In this document: positions 14,452 through 21,480 of the stretch, in pieces | How positions within the stretch are numbered: the stretch's first letter is position 1 | Layout of the letters: the number at the start of each line of letters is the position of its first letter | Source: Methanobacteriota archaeon | GTDB taxonomy: Archaea; Thermoplasmatota; Thermoplasmata; RBG-16-68-12 | Direction of reading: 5' to 3' | Assembly (NCBI GenBank): GCA_005879015.1 | Contig: VBMC01000082.1 | Location: 1-22,908 of the forward strand | DNA length: 22,908 nucleotides | The notes under the pieces: model-generated | Databases searched by the model: none | Told to the model about the DNA's origin: nothing | The model's input: only the letters and a program-made list of their open reading frames with translations | Position numbers and translations under genes: made by a program

Positions 14452-15212
14452 CGAGACGGCCGTCGTGCGGCGAACCAGTATTTTCGATCCCCTCGCCGTG
14501 GGGGAGTCATCCGACGGATGCTGCCCCAGGAAGCCACATCGGTGAAACCTGCCTTTCGCAGAGCCGCGCGGATCTGCGGCAGGGAGTATGCGCGTTCACG
14601 GTGCAATTCGTCGGTCCGAGCCCAGTGTTGGCCACGGCGCACGAAGCAGGTCACCTTCAGGGTTGCCACATTCCGTCGAGCGTCCCAGGTAGAACGGTGA
14701 AGCGCGAACGCGTCTCGGGTGTCCACTTCCACGAAACTCGGATGCCTCTGCCAACCCTTGGAGAGGGTACCCGGAGTGTTCATGTCGAACAGGAAGGAAC
14801 CACCGGGACGGAGGGATCGGAACACGCCGGCGAACGTCTTGTTCAAATCGTCGAGCCGCAGGAGATAATTCAGGCTGTCGTACCACGAGGTCACGAGATC
14901 AAACTCATCGTGGAAACGCAGAGCGCGCATGTCACGTTCGACGAAACGAATCTTCGCATGGGCCTCGCGGGCTTTGCGTCGGGCCACCCCGAGCATCGCG
15001 GAGGATCGGTCCACGCCCGTGGTCTGGTACCCTTTCCTCGCCATCTCGAGGGCAAATGTCCCCTCTCCACACGGGACGTCAAGGACTCGATCCGGGGTCA
15101 GGTGAAGCGCGCGGAGGACGCGCGGCAACAGCTCGGCAACGCGTGCGCTGAACTGATTGTATCCGTACTTCGAGTAGACCTCCGCAAAATCGGAGCCGTA
15201 AAGCGTCGGCAT
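14448..15212 (-). CDS. Class I SAM-dependent methyltransferase
   Basis: 254 residues. The SAM-binding motif I is VLDVPCGEGTFALEMA (43-58). Motif II is TTGVDRSSAML (64-74), and the motif III/IV region is DLVTSWYDSLNYL (104-116) with FRSLRPGGSFLFDMNTPGTL (130-149). The order fits the Methyltransf_11/25 class with a beta-sheet extension (about 160-215) found in small-molecule methyltransferases. The substrate cannot be named. It heads an operon with the GNAT gene (4-bp overlap) and is divergent from asnS across a 105-nt gap. An AT-rich TCATAGATTG on the minus strand (about 15234-15243) is a possible TATA region. Confidence 0.82.
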   Translation of the reverse strand: MPTLYGSDFAEVYSKYGYNQFSARVAELLPRVLRALHLTPDRVLDVPCGEGTFALEMARKGYQTTGVDRSSAMLGVARRKAREAHAKIRFVERDMRALRFHDEFDLVTSWYDSLNYLLRLDDLNKTFAGVFRSLRPGGSFLFDMNTPGTLSKGWQRHPSFVEVDTRDAFALHRSTWDARRNVATLKVTCFVRRGQHWARTDELHRERAYSLPQIRAALRKAGFTDVASWGSIRRMTPPRRGDRKYWFAARRPSR

Positions 15213-15317
15213 CCCCCGACCGATAAAGTCTCACAATCTATGAAGTTTCACGGGTCTTTCAAAGAGCCACCGTGTCGTCCTCGGTCGACCGCGAAAGAGT
15301 AATCTAGACCCACCGGG

Positions 15318-16622
15318 ATGGGACCCAGGTTCATGGTCTCTATCGAGGAAATCCTAAAGGGACGCCATGCTGGGAAGGCCGTCGAGCTGCGAGGCTGGAT
15401 CTACCGGACGCGGACGGTCGGCGGGAAGGCCTTCGTCGTCGTTCGGGACGCGACGGGGACCATCCAGGTCGCGCTCGCCCGTGACGTGGTCTCCCCGGAG
15501 GCCTTCAAGGCCGCAGAGAAGTCGCTCATCGAATCCGCGGTCATCGTCCGCGGGAAGGTCGTCGCGGACAAGCGAGCGCCCGGAGGCTACGAGGTCCGCG
15601 CGGAGGATTTTCAGGTCGTCCACTTCGCGGAGAAGTTCCCGATTCAGGAAGATCAGAGCGAGGAATTCCTCCTGGACGTCCGCCATCTGTGGGTCCGTTC
15701 CCAGAAGATGACGACGATCTTCCGGATCCGTCACACGGTCTTCGGTGCGGTCCACCAGTACTTCCGAGACCAGGGATTCTGGGAGGTCTCCCCGCCCATG
15801 ATCACGCCCGCAGGGAGCGAGGGCGGCGCCACCCTCTTCGAAGTGGAGTACTTCGGCCGCAAGGCCTACCTGACCCAGTCGTGGCAACTCTATGCGGAGG
15901 CCCTCGTCCTCGCCATGGAGAAGATCTACTACCTCGGCCCTTCGTTCCGCGCGGAGAAGTCCCGCACGACGCGCCACTTGACGGAGTACTGGCATGCGGA
16001 GATGGAGCAGGCCTGGGCCGGCATGGACGACGTGATCCAGCACGCGGAGGGCGTGATCTCCCACGTGTGCCAGCGCGTCGCGGAGGACCGTCCGGACGAT
16101 GTCGTCGCGATGGGCCGGACGCCGGACTTCCTGAAGGCCGTGAAGCCTCCCTTCGAGCGGATGACCTACGACGAAGCGCTGAAACTGCTCAAGGCGAAGG
16201 GGATCGACCTCGAGTGGGGCAAGGACCTCCGGACCCTCGAGGAACGCGCCCTGACGGAAGGAAAGTCGAAGCCGATCGTCGTGACGCACTATCCGCGGAT
16301 CTCCCAGGCGTTCTACAAGGCGAGGGACCCGAAGCATCCCGATCTCGTCCTCGGGTTCGACGTGATCGGGGGCGACGGGGTCGGCGAGATCGTCGGCGGG
16401 AGCGAACGAGAGACGGACCTGGAGGCGATCAAGAAGGCCCTGGTGGAACAAGGCGAGGACCCGAGAGCCTACGAATGGTACCTCGATTCCCGCCGATACG
16501 GGAGCGTGCAGCACGCGGGTTTCGGGATGGGAATGGAACGGTTGATTCAGTGGATTTGCAAGCTCGGGCACATCCGCGATGCGGTGCCGTTCCCGCGGAC
16601 TCCGGGGCGCTTTTCCCCATAG
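15318..16622 (+). CDS. asnS: Asparaginyl-tRNA synthetase (archaeal type)
   Basis: 434 residues, the archaeal AsnRS length. The enzyme charges tRNA-Asn with asparagine. An N-terminal OB-fold anticodon-binding domain (about 20-105, with ELRGWIYRTRTVGGKAFVVV) is followed by the class II catalytic core. Motif 2 is FRAEKSRTTRHLTEYWHAEMEQ (split by a family loop), and motif 3 is GFGMGMERLIQW (about 408-419). The WHAEMEQ segment and the ending IRDAVPFPRTPGR match AsnRS rather than AspRS, which usually ends LFPRD. Start choice: ATG 15318; ATG 15333 (MVSIEEIL) is also good, since an AT-rich GTAATCTA lies 25-30 nt upstream of it. It stands alone, divergent from the methyltransferase operon. Confidence 0.88.
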   Translation: MGPRFMVSIEEILKGRHAGKAVELRGWIYRTRTVGGKAFVVVRDATGTIQVALARDVVSPEAFKAAEKSLIESAVIVRGKVVADKRAPGGYEVRAEDFQVVHFAEKFPIQEDQSEEFLLDVRHLWVRSQKMTTIFRIRHTVFGAVHQYFRDQGFWEVSPPMITPAGSEGGATLFEVEYFGRKAYLTQSWQLYAEALVLAMEKIYYLGPSFRAEKSRTTRHLTEYWHAEMEQAWAGMDDVIQHAEGVISHVCQRVAEDRPDDVVAMGRTPDFLKAVKPPFERMTYDEALKLLKAKGIDLEWGKDLRTLEERALTEGKSKPIVVTHYPRISQAFYKARDPKHPDLVLGFDVIGGDGVGEIVGGSERETDLEAIKKALVEQGEDPRAYEWYLDSRRYGSVQHAGFGMGMERLIQWICKLGHIRDAVPFPRTPGRFSP

Positions 16623-16630
16623 GGCGCACC

Positions 16631-16638
16631 CTTATTAC
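16631..16638 (+). promoter_or_regulatory. TATA-like box of the hemerythrin-like gene
   Basis: CTTATTAC, centred about 27 nt upstream of the ATG at 16662, just after the asnS stop; consistent with a leaderless mRNA. Confidence 0.55.
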
Positions 16639-16661
16639 GCCCCCATCGGCTAGCCGCATCG

Positions 16662-17159
16662 ATGGGCGACGGTTCCGACGACGATCCCTTCTACGCACTC
16701 CTCGGGGATCACGCCGACTTCGTCGATAAGCTCACGGAACTCGAGGCGACCCTCGACGAGATGATCGCGACGCGGGAGGCCCGGGAAGAGAATCGGATCA
16801 TCCTGGACGAATCGATTCGGTTCTTCGAGGACGAACTGCTCCCGGTCCTGGCGGCGGAGGACGAGACGATCCTCCCGCCGCTCGAGGCGGTCATCGGCCG
16901 ATATGGAACCCTGGTGAACGTGGTCGCCTATGAACACGACGAGATCCGGCGCGGCGTGGAGAAATTCAAGGCGTCCCGCCGAGATTTGGAAGCCCATCCG
17001 TCCTGGGCCGCGATCCAAGAAACGAACCGCCATGGAATCTTCCTGGTCCAATTCCTATGGGACCACTTCCGTAAGGAGCGGACGAGCCTCTTTCCCACGG
17101 CCCGCGAGCGGCTCCCCGGGGCCGACCTGGAATCGATTCGGAAGCGCTTTGCTCATTGA
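16662..17159 (+). CDS. Hemerythrin-like (HHE) domain protein
   Basis: 165 residues, all helical. HHE proteins bind a di-iron centre and take part in oxygen, NO or metal handling. Candidate ligands are His17 (LLGDH), Glu66/Glu68 (AAEDETILP), His92 (AYEHDE), His135 and Glu139 (WDHFRKERTSLFP). The histidine usually found four residues before the first EE-type segment appears to be Val62, so the iron site may be incomplete. It starts 39 nt after asnS but has its own TATA-like box. Its last 7 nt overlap the end of the minus-strand HIT gene. Confidence 0.78.
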   Translation: MGDGSDDDPFYALLGDHADFVDKLTELEATLDEMIATREAREENRIILDESIRFFEDELLPVLAAEDETILPPLEAVIGRYGTLVNVVAYEHDEIRRGVEKFKASRRDLEAHPSWAAIQETNRHGIFLVQFLWDHFRKERTSLFPTARERLPGADLESIRKRFAH

Positions 17160-17611
17160 TCCTCGAGCGCCCGGCGGATTTTTTCCGCCGTGCTATCGAG
17201 TTCCGCTCGTTCTGGCGTCCTGCCGTAGCCGGGTCCAGCCCGGATCCCGAATCCGTCCCCACGGAATCTTGGCAACACGTGGAAGTGCACGTGGAAGACC
17301 TCTTGGCCAGCCGCCCTCCCGTTCGCGAGCCAAAGGTTCACCGCCTCGCATGGCAATCCGCTGCGCCGGAGCGCCGCGGCGACCTTCCGTGCGGATTCCA
17401 GGATGGGTCCGGAGCTGTCCTTCGGAAGGTCTTCGAGGTATGCAGCGTGGGACTTTGGAATCACGAGGGTGTGGCCCGGGATCATCGGGCGGATGTCCAG
17501 GAACGCGAGCGTGGTCTCGTCCTCGTAGACGATGCTCGCGGGTGCCTCTCTCTTGACGATCTTGCAGAAGATGCAGTCCGGGACCGAGACGGGCACGGAG
17601 CGCGCCCTCAT
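17153..17611 (-). CDS. HIT-family nucleotide hydrolase/transferase
   Basis: 152 residues, the usual HIT length. The fold begins with CIFCKIVKREAPASIVYEDE (with a CxxC zinc pair, as in many HIT proteins) and ends with the histidine triad HVHFHVLPR, the H-x-H-x-H pattern whose central His is the catalytic nucleophile. Enzymes of this family cleave dinucleoside polyphosphates or AMP-lysine/amide adducts. The ATG at 17611 overlaps the acyl-CoA dehydrogenase stop (ATGA), so the gene is the second of that operon. A much longer reading frame continues upstream, but it is antisense-frame noise inside the dehydrogenase gene, so the short start is preferred. Confidence 0.88.
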   Translation of the reverse strand: MRARSVPVSVPDCIFCKIVKREAPASIVYEDETTLAFLDIRPMIPGHTLVIPKSHAAYLEDLPKDSSGPILESARKVAAALRRSGLPCEAVNLWLANGRAAGQEVFHVHFHVLPRFRGDGFGIRAGPGYGRTPERAELDSTAEKIRRALEDQ

Positions 17612-18768
17612 TTCTTCGTCGTCGGTCCGAGGGTGTGGTCCGCGATGATCAGCTTCTGGATTTCGTTCGTGCCCTCGTACAGGCCGAGGATCCGGGCATC
17701 GCGGTAGTACCGCTCGACGTCGAAGTCCCCGCTGAATCCGTATCCGCCATGGACTTGGACGGCCCAGTCCGTCACTCGCTGGGCCATCTGCGCGCCGAAC
17801 AGTTTCGCCATGGACACCTCGAGCGTGTTGTCGAGGCCGAGGTCCCGCATCTGGGCCGCCCGGAGCGTGAGGAGTCGCGCCGCGTCGACCTCCAGGGCGG
17901 ACTGCGCGATCATCTCGCGGACGAGCTGGAAGTCTCCGATTGGCCGGCCGAAGGCCTTCCGTTCCTTCACGTACTTCACGGCGGCCTCCAAGGCCGCGCG
18001 TGCGACGCCGACGGCCCCGGCGGCGATCCCGATTCGCCCGCTGTTCAGCGTCTTCATGGCCTGGGTCCAGCCGTCGCCCCGCTTCCCGATCAGGTTCTCC
18101 TTCGGGATCCGGCAGTGCTCGAAGGCCAGGTCGGCCGTCGGACTCGCCCGCAATCCGAGCTTCGTCGTCGTCTCGACATGGGTGACCTTGAACCCAGGGG
18201 CGTCCTGCGGCACCATGAATAAGGAAATCCCCTCGTGGCGGCTCGTCCCCGGCTCCCGCGCGTAGACCTGGACGAGGTCCGCGATGCTCCCGTTCGAGAT
18301 GAATCGTTTTTGTCCGTCGAGGACCCATTCGTTGCCTTCGAGGCGCGCGGTCGTCTGCAGACTCCCGGCGTCACTTCCTGCTTGCGGCTCGGTTAGGGCC
18401 CATGCCCCGAACTTCGTCCCCTTCGCGAGCGGGACGAGCCATCTCTTTTTCTGTTCCTCGGAGGCGAACCACAGGAGGGAAGTCTCGGACAGGGACGTTT
18501 GCACGGAGACCGTAGTGCGGACGGACGACGAGCCCCGGCTCAGTTCCTCCACCAGGAGCATGAAGGCGACGTAGTCCATGCCCGCGCCGCCGTACTTCTC
18601 CGGGACAGGAGCCCCGAGGAAGCCTAGGTCGGCCATCTTCGCGTAGAAGGACCGCGGGATCTCGCCTTTCTCTTCCCACTGCCGCACGTGTGGAATGAGC
18701 TCTGCGTCGACGAACTTGCGGGCCGTCTCCTGAATGAGCTTCTGCTCGTCTGTGAGCCGAAAGTCCAT
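17608..18768 (-). CDS. Acyl-CoA dehydrogenase
   Basis: 386 residues, the standard length. This flavoenzyme makes the alpha-beta double bond of acyl-CoA in beta-oxidation or branched-chain catabolism. Visible: the N-terminal helix domain (MDFRLTDEQKLIQETARKFV), the FAD-binding segment WALTEPQAGSDAGS (about 122-135), KRFISNGSIADL, and the C-terminal VHGGYGFSGDFDVERYYRDAR followed by LYEGTNEIQ. Its glutamate (E in YEGTNEIQ) is the usual catalytic base. Substrate length cannot be told. The gene is followed by HIT with an ATGA overlap. Its start codon is preceded by a hairpin containing the ribosome binding site, and GTTTAAGG on the minus strand (18803-18810) is a TATA-like box about 39 nt upstream. 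Confidence 0.92.
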   Translation of the reverse strand: MDFRLTDEQKLIQETARKFVDAELIPHVRQWEEKGEIPRSFYAKMADLGFLGAPVPEKYGGAGMDYVAFMLLVEELSRGSSSVRTTVSVQTSLSETSLLWFASEEQKKRWLVPLAKGTKFGAWALTEPQAGSDAGSLQTTARLEGNEWVLDGQKRFISNGSIADLVQVYAREPGTSRHEGISLFMVPQDAPGFKVTHVETTTKLGLRASPTADLAFEHCRIPKENLIGKRGDGWTQAMKTLNSGRIGIAAGAVGVARAALEAAVKYVKERKAFGRPIGDFQLVREMIAQSALEVDAARLLTLRAAQMRDLGLDNTLEVSMAKLFGAQMAQRVTDWAVQVHGGYGFSGDFDVERYYRDARILGLYEGTNEIQKLIIADHTLGPTTKK

Positions 18769-18783
18769 CGGGAGCGCCTCCCG
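18769..18783 (-). promoter_or_regulatory. Inverted repeat containing the Shine-Dalgarno next to the acyl-CoA dehydrogenase start
   Basis: On the minus strand CGGGAG-GCG-CTCCCG ends immediately before the ATG. Its 5' arm and loop include GGGAGG, the only ribosome-binding-like sequence, so the hairpin could mask initiation. Confidence 0.45.
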
Positions 18784-18802
18784 CGGTCTAACTGGACAAA
18801 TC

Positions 18803-18810
18803 CCTTAAAC
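18803..18810 (-). promoter_or_regulatory. TATA-like box upstream of acyl-CoA dehydrogenase
   Basis: Minus-strand GTTTAAGG, about 39 nt before the ATG at 18768, predicts a leader of about 12 nt. Being near symmetric, it could also serve a plus-strand transcript starting near 18835. Confidence 0.4.
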
Positions 18811-18846
18811 CTTCGGAACGGACCTGCTTCGACGGGGGGAATTCGG

Positions 18847-18962
18847 GGCGTGCAGTCCCATCAACGAAGGAGCCAAGCACGCCAGATCGGAAACCCGACG
18901 ACCTGCGGGCCGACTTGGGAACGTTCCGAGTTCCAACCGAACCTTCGCGGTTTCGGGTCGGC
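18847..18962 (+). ncRNA. Candidate structured non-coding RNA in the 18784-19139 gap
   Basis: The 356-nt gap has no convincing coding region but strong complementarity. GGCGTGC (18847-18853) pairs perfectly with GCACGCC (18877-18883). TCGG (18887-18890) pairs with CCGA (18895-18898) across AAAC. GCCGAC (18909-18914) pairs with GTCGGC (18957-18962) and encloses two hairpins with no unpaired junction bases. These are TTGGGAAC (18915-18922) with GTTCCAA (18930-18936), having one G bulge and a 7-nt loop; and CCGAACC (18937-18943) with GGTTTCGG (18949-18956), having one T bulge and a TTCGC loop. The plus strand is preferred because TTAAAC (18805-18810) could start it near 18835 and a T-rich GATTTTCT occurs at 19015-19022. 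It matches no RNA family I know; strand and ends are inferred. Confidence 0.4.
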
Positions 18963-19107
18963 ATGATCACCGTTCTCTTCGACGGGCTTCCGGTCTCGTA
19001 GCAGGGCGCACATTGGATTTTCTCCTATCGTTTCTTGACGACCCTTCCTGGTGTCGCCCCGTTCAAATAGTCTCGGGCCATCGTTTCATTCCTGATTCCC
19101 GAAGGAA

Positions 19108-19115
19108 GAATTAAT
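19108..19115 (+). promoter_or_regulatory. TATA-like box of the dUTPase/Dcd gene
   Basis: AAATTAAT-type sequence (AGAATTAAT, centred at about 19112) lies 28 nt upstream of the GTG at 19140, consistent with leaderless expression. An imperfect TTCCT/AGGAA repeat (19089-19107) sits just upstream. Confidence 0.5.
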
Positions 19116-19139
19116 CCGCGCCACTCCTTACCACGCGAC

Positions 19140-19616
19140 GTGGGCCTGCTTTCCGATGCCGACGTGTTGCAATATCTCGGAAAGGGCGAAATCGAGATCG
19201 ATCCCTTCGATCCGAGCAATCTGACACCGAACGGATACGACGTCTCCATCGATCAGGTGGTCATCCCGGCCGCGAAGAAGGGCGCGCCACAAAATCGGAT
19301 TCCGCCCGCGACCCGGTTCGCGGTGAGCACCCGCGAGACGATTCGTCTCGGGCGTCATGTCGCGGCCCAAATCTGGCTTCGGACCACCTGGGCGCGGCGG
19401 GGCATCATCGCCTCGTTCGGCATGATCGATGCCGGCTTCTCCGGGACCCTCACGTTCGGCGCGTTCAACGCCTCTTCCGACGCCCTCGATTTGCCGATCG
19501 GCGAGCGCTTCGCTCAAGTCGTCTTCCTGACGTTGGATTCACCCGCGTCGGAGACCTATGAACGGCGATCCGGGACCTATCAGGGCCAGAGGGGAGTCAC
19601 CCTCGAACGACCGTGA
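19140..19616 (+). CDS. Dcd/dUTPase superfamily protein, more likely dUTPase than dCTP deaminase
   Basis: 158 residues from a leaderless GTG. The family removes dUTP or makes dUMP from dCTP, feeding thymidylate synthesis and keeping uracil out of DNA. Overall it resembles archaeal Dcd proteins: MGLLSDADVL, PNGYDVSI (30-37), the TTWARRGI core (82-89), LPIGERFAQVVFL (118-130) and RSGTYQGQRGVT (143-154). In dCTP deaminases the segment after GFxG carries the catalytic glutamate (E. coli Glu138). Here the aligned residue in GTLTFGAFN is Gly107. The preceding GMIDAGF matches the dUTPase motif GLIDSDY, with Asp97 at the catalytic aspartate. This favours dUTPase-only function (inference). It overlaps the convergent trm5 by 20 nt. 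Confidence 0.8.
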   Translation: MGLLSDADVLQYLGKGEIEIDPFDPSNLTPNGYDVSIDQVVIPAAKKGAPQNRIPPATRFAVSTRETIRLGRHVAAQIWLRTTWARRGIIASFGMIDAGFSGTLTFGAFNASSDALDLPIGERFAQVVFLTLDSPASETYERRSGTYQGQRGVTLERP

Positions 19617-20607
19617 CATCGAACGCCGTCTGATATTTCGTCGGCGAGTAGGCCCGCACATGGTGTTGCGAGAGGCCTTTCATCCGGAACCCCGCGGTTC
19701 GAGCGGCGGATTGGATCCGATCGCGGGCCTCGCCTTCCTCGGCTTCCTCGAGGATGCCGTAGACGTGGACGGTGCCGCGAGCCCCGAGGGCCCGGAACGC
19801 GGCTCCCAGGTAGTCCATCGCGGAATGAGGGAGGTCCAAGATGACCCGGTCCACGGGGGCGACCTGCCTGAGGATGGCGTGCGCGTCCCCTCGACGTACC
19901 GTGACATGGTCCGCCCGATTCGCCGCGACGTTCTCTCGAAGAAATCGTACCGCCTTTGGATTCGCATCCGAAGCGTGGACCTCGCTCGGTCGGCGTCGTT
20001 TCGCGATGAGGATCGAGTACGGCCCGACCCCCGCGAAGGGGTCCGCGACCGTTTCGCCGGCATCGATCAGATCCGCGATCCGTTTTCGCTCCGACGCGAG
20101 CCGGGGACTGAAGTAGGCTCGTGACAGGTCCACGCGATAGTGCAAGCCGTGCTCCGTGTGAACGGTAGTAGTCCGCGGCTCTCCCCCGATGACGTCGATC
20201 TCCCGGATCCGGTGCTCCCCCTTCACACCGCGATCCTCGAGGACGACACCGATCTTCGGATTCCACCTCCGGATGGCGTCGCCGATGGCCATCCGGTGCT
20301 CCCGCAATTCCTCCGGAATCTTGATCACGGCGATGTCGCCAACGACGTCAAAGGAGCTCGGCAACAACCGGCGGGCCGAGGGCGGGACCTCGATGACATC
20401 CTTGTAACTCCGGACGGCCACGAATCCTTCCTCGAACTCTCCTTCCTTCGTCGGAAAGCCGAGATCCACTCGCTCTCGGGTCGGGAGGAGAATCGAATCG
20501 CCCTCGTGTGCGATCCGAGCTTGTTTCAGCAGCACGCCCCGTTCGAGGAGGGTCCGTCGAATGTCCTCCGCGCGTTCGCGCGGAACGACGACCATCCAGG
20601 CCCGCAT
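19597..20607 (-). CDS. trm5: tRNA (guanine-37-N1) methyltransferase, Trm5 type
   Basis: 336 residues. The enzyme methylates G37 beside the anticodon, preventing frameshifts. An N-terminal domain (to about 120) precedes the SAM-binding part. Marks in order: LPSSFDVVGDIAVIKIPEEL (about 85-104), YFSPRLASERKRIADLI (171-187), motif I ADPFAGVGPYSI (about 194-205), HASDANPKAVRFLRENV (217-233) and VDRVILDLPHSAMDYL (about 257-272), where NLP/DLP marks the active site. The ATG at 20607 is chosen over an upstream extension, which would run through the dph5 gene, because a CTTTAG box (20631-20636 minus) lies about 27 nt upstream. It is divergent from dph5, pairing tRNA modification with elongation-factor modification. 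Confidence 0.9.
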   Translation of the reverse strand: MRAWMVVVPRERAEDIRRTLLERGVLLKQARIAHEGDSILLPTRERVDLGFPTKEGEFEEGFVAVRSYKDVIEVPPSARRLLPSSFDVVGDIAVIKIPEELREHRMAIGDAIRRWNPKIGVVLEDRGVKGEHRIREIDVIGGEPRTTTVHTEHGLHYRVDLSRAYFSPRLASERKRIADLIDAGETVADPFAGVGPYSILIAKRRRPSEVHASDANPKAVRFLRENVAANRADHVTVRRGDAHAILRQVAPVDRVILDLPHSAMDYLGAAFRALGARGTVHVYGILEEAEEGEARDRIQSAARTAGFRMKGLSQHHVRAYSPTKYQTAFDVTVVRG

Positions 20608-20630
20608 GGCAGCTGCGATGAGCGAAGGTG

Positions 20631-20636
20631 CTAAAG
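20631..20636 (-). promoter_or_regulatory. TATA-like box of trm5
   Basis: Minus-strand CTTTAG within AACCCTTTAGCAC, about 27 nt before the ATG at 20607. Confidence 0.45.
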
Positions 20637-20667
20637 GGTTTTCGAGGCCTGTGGAGTCCGAGGGAAG

Positions 20668-20675
20668 GTCTAAGC
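20668..20675 (+). promoter_or_regulatory. TATA-like box of dph5
   Basis: GTCTAAGC lies about 29 nt before the ATG at 20701; no ribosome binding site, so leaderless expression is likely. Confidence 0.4.
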
Positions 20676-20700
20676 CTCTCATGCGGCTCCCACCGCCGCC

Positions 20701-21480
20701 ATGGGTGAACTGGTGTTCATCGGCCTGGGCCTCCACGACGAGAAAGGCATCACCCTGCGCGGCCTCGATGAAGCGCGCTCGGCCGACGTCGTCTTCGCGG
20801 AGTTCTACACGTCGGGCTTGGCGGACGCCACGGTCGCTTCTGTCGAGCGGCTCGTCGGGAAGAAAATTCGAGTGCTCTCGAGGACCGACGTAGAGGACGG
20901 TCGGATGATCCTGGAGGCGGCCGCGAAACAGAAGGTCGCGTTCCTCGTCGTGGGTGATCCGATGGCCGCGACGACCCACGTGGATCTCCGGCTGCGGGCG
21001 GCGTCAGCGAAGATTCCGACCCGGATCGTCCACGGAGTTTCGATCCTCACCGCGGCTGCGGGTGCCCTCGGGCTTCAGGCATACAAGTTCGGACGGACCA
21101 CGACGGTTCCTTTTCCGGCCGCAGGATTCGGCCCGACGAGTCCGCTCGAGGCGATCCTCGAGAACCGTCGTGCCGGCCTCCACTCGCTCGTGTTGCTGGA
21201 TCTGCGGGAGGATGGCTCGTTCCTGACCCCTCAGGATGCGATCGCGCTCCTCCTGCGGATGGCGGTGAAGATGGGCACACCCGACTTCGGCCCGGAGACA
21301 CTGGCCTGCGTCCTGAGCCGCGTTGGCTCGCCGGAGGTCCGCGCCACCGGCGGGCCCATCGGCACGCTCTCGGACCGAGACTTGGGACCGCCGTTGCACT
21401 GCATCGTGATCCCGGGGCGCCTGCATTTCCTCGAGAAGGAGGCGCTGATTGCCTTCGCCGGAGCGCCTCACGACCTCTGA
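20701..21480 (+). CDS. dph5: Diphthine synthase (diphthamide biosynthesis methyltransferase)
   Basis: 259 residues, the family length. It trimethylates the modified histidine of translation elongation factor 2 using SAM, the second stage of diphthamide synthesis; diphthamide occurs in archaea and eukaryotes only. Visible: the N-terminal GELVFIGLGLHDEKGITLRGLDEARSADVVFAE opening (split over 2-33), the SAM-binding GDPMAATTHVDLRLRA (about 87-102), IVHGVSILTAAAGALGLQAYKFG (about 110-132) and the C-terminal LHCIVIPGRLHFLEKEAL. It is divergent from trm5 across a 93-nt promoter region and overlaps the next minus-strand gene by 13 nt at the stops. Confidence 0.94.
   Translation: MGELVFIGLGLHDEKGITLRGLDEARSADVVFAEFYTSGLADATVASVERLVGKKIRVLSRTDVEDGRMILEAAAKQKVAFLVVGDPMAATTHVDLRLRAASAKIPTRIVHGVSILTAAAGALGLQAYKFGRTTTVPFPAAGFGPTSPLEAILENRRAGLHSLVLLDLREDGSFLTPQDAIALLLRMAVKMGTPDFGPETLACVLSRVGSPEVRATGGPIGTLSDRDLGPPLHCIVIPGRLHFLEKEALIAFAGAPHDL

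Noticed and set aside
15354..16571. Antisense frame of about 400 codons inside asnS
   Set aside because: Shadow of the synthetase codon pattern; no motif.
17153..18328. Long version of the HIT gene starting inside the acyl-CoA dehydrogenase
   Set aside because: The extra N-terminal part is in another frame of the dehydrogenase gene; the HIT domain starts after the ATG at 17611.
18784..18970. Small minus-strand frame of 60 codons in the gap upstream of the Dcd gene
   Set aside because: Arg/Ser-rich, no motif, and the DNA is better explained by base-paired structure.
20608..20979. N-terminal extension of trm5 through the dph5 gene
   Set aside because: It is antisense to dph5 and has no Trm5-like sequence; a TATA-like box supports the shorter start.
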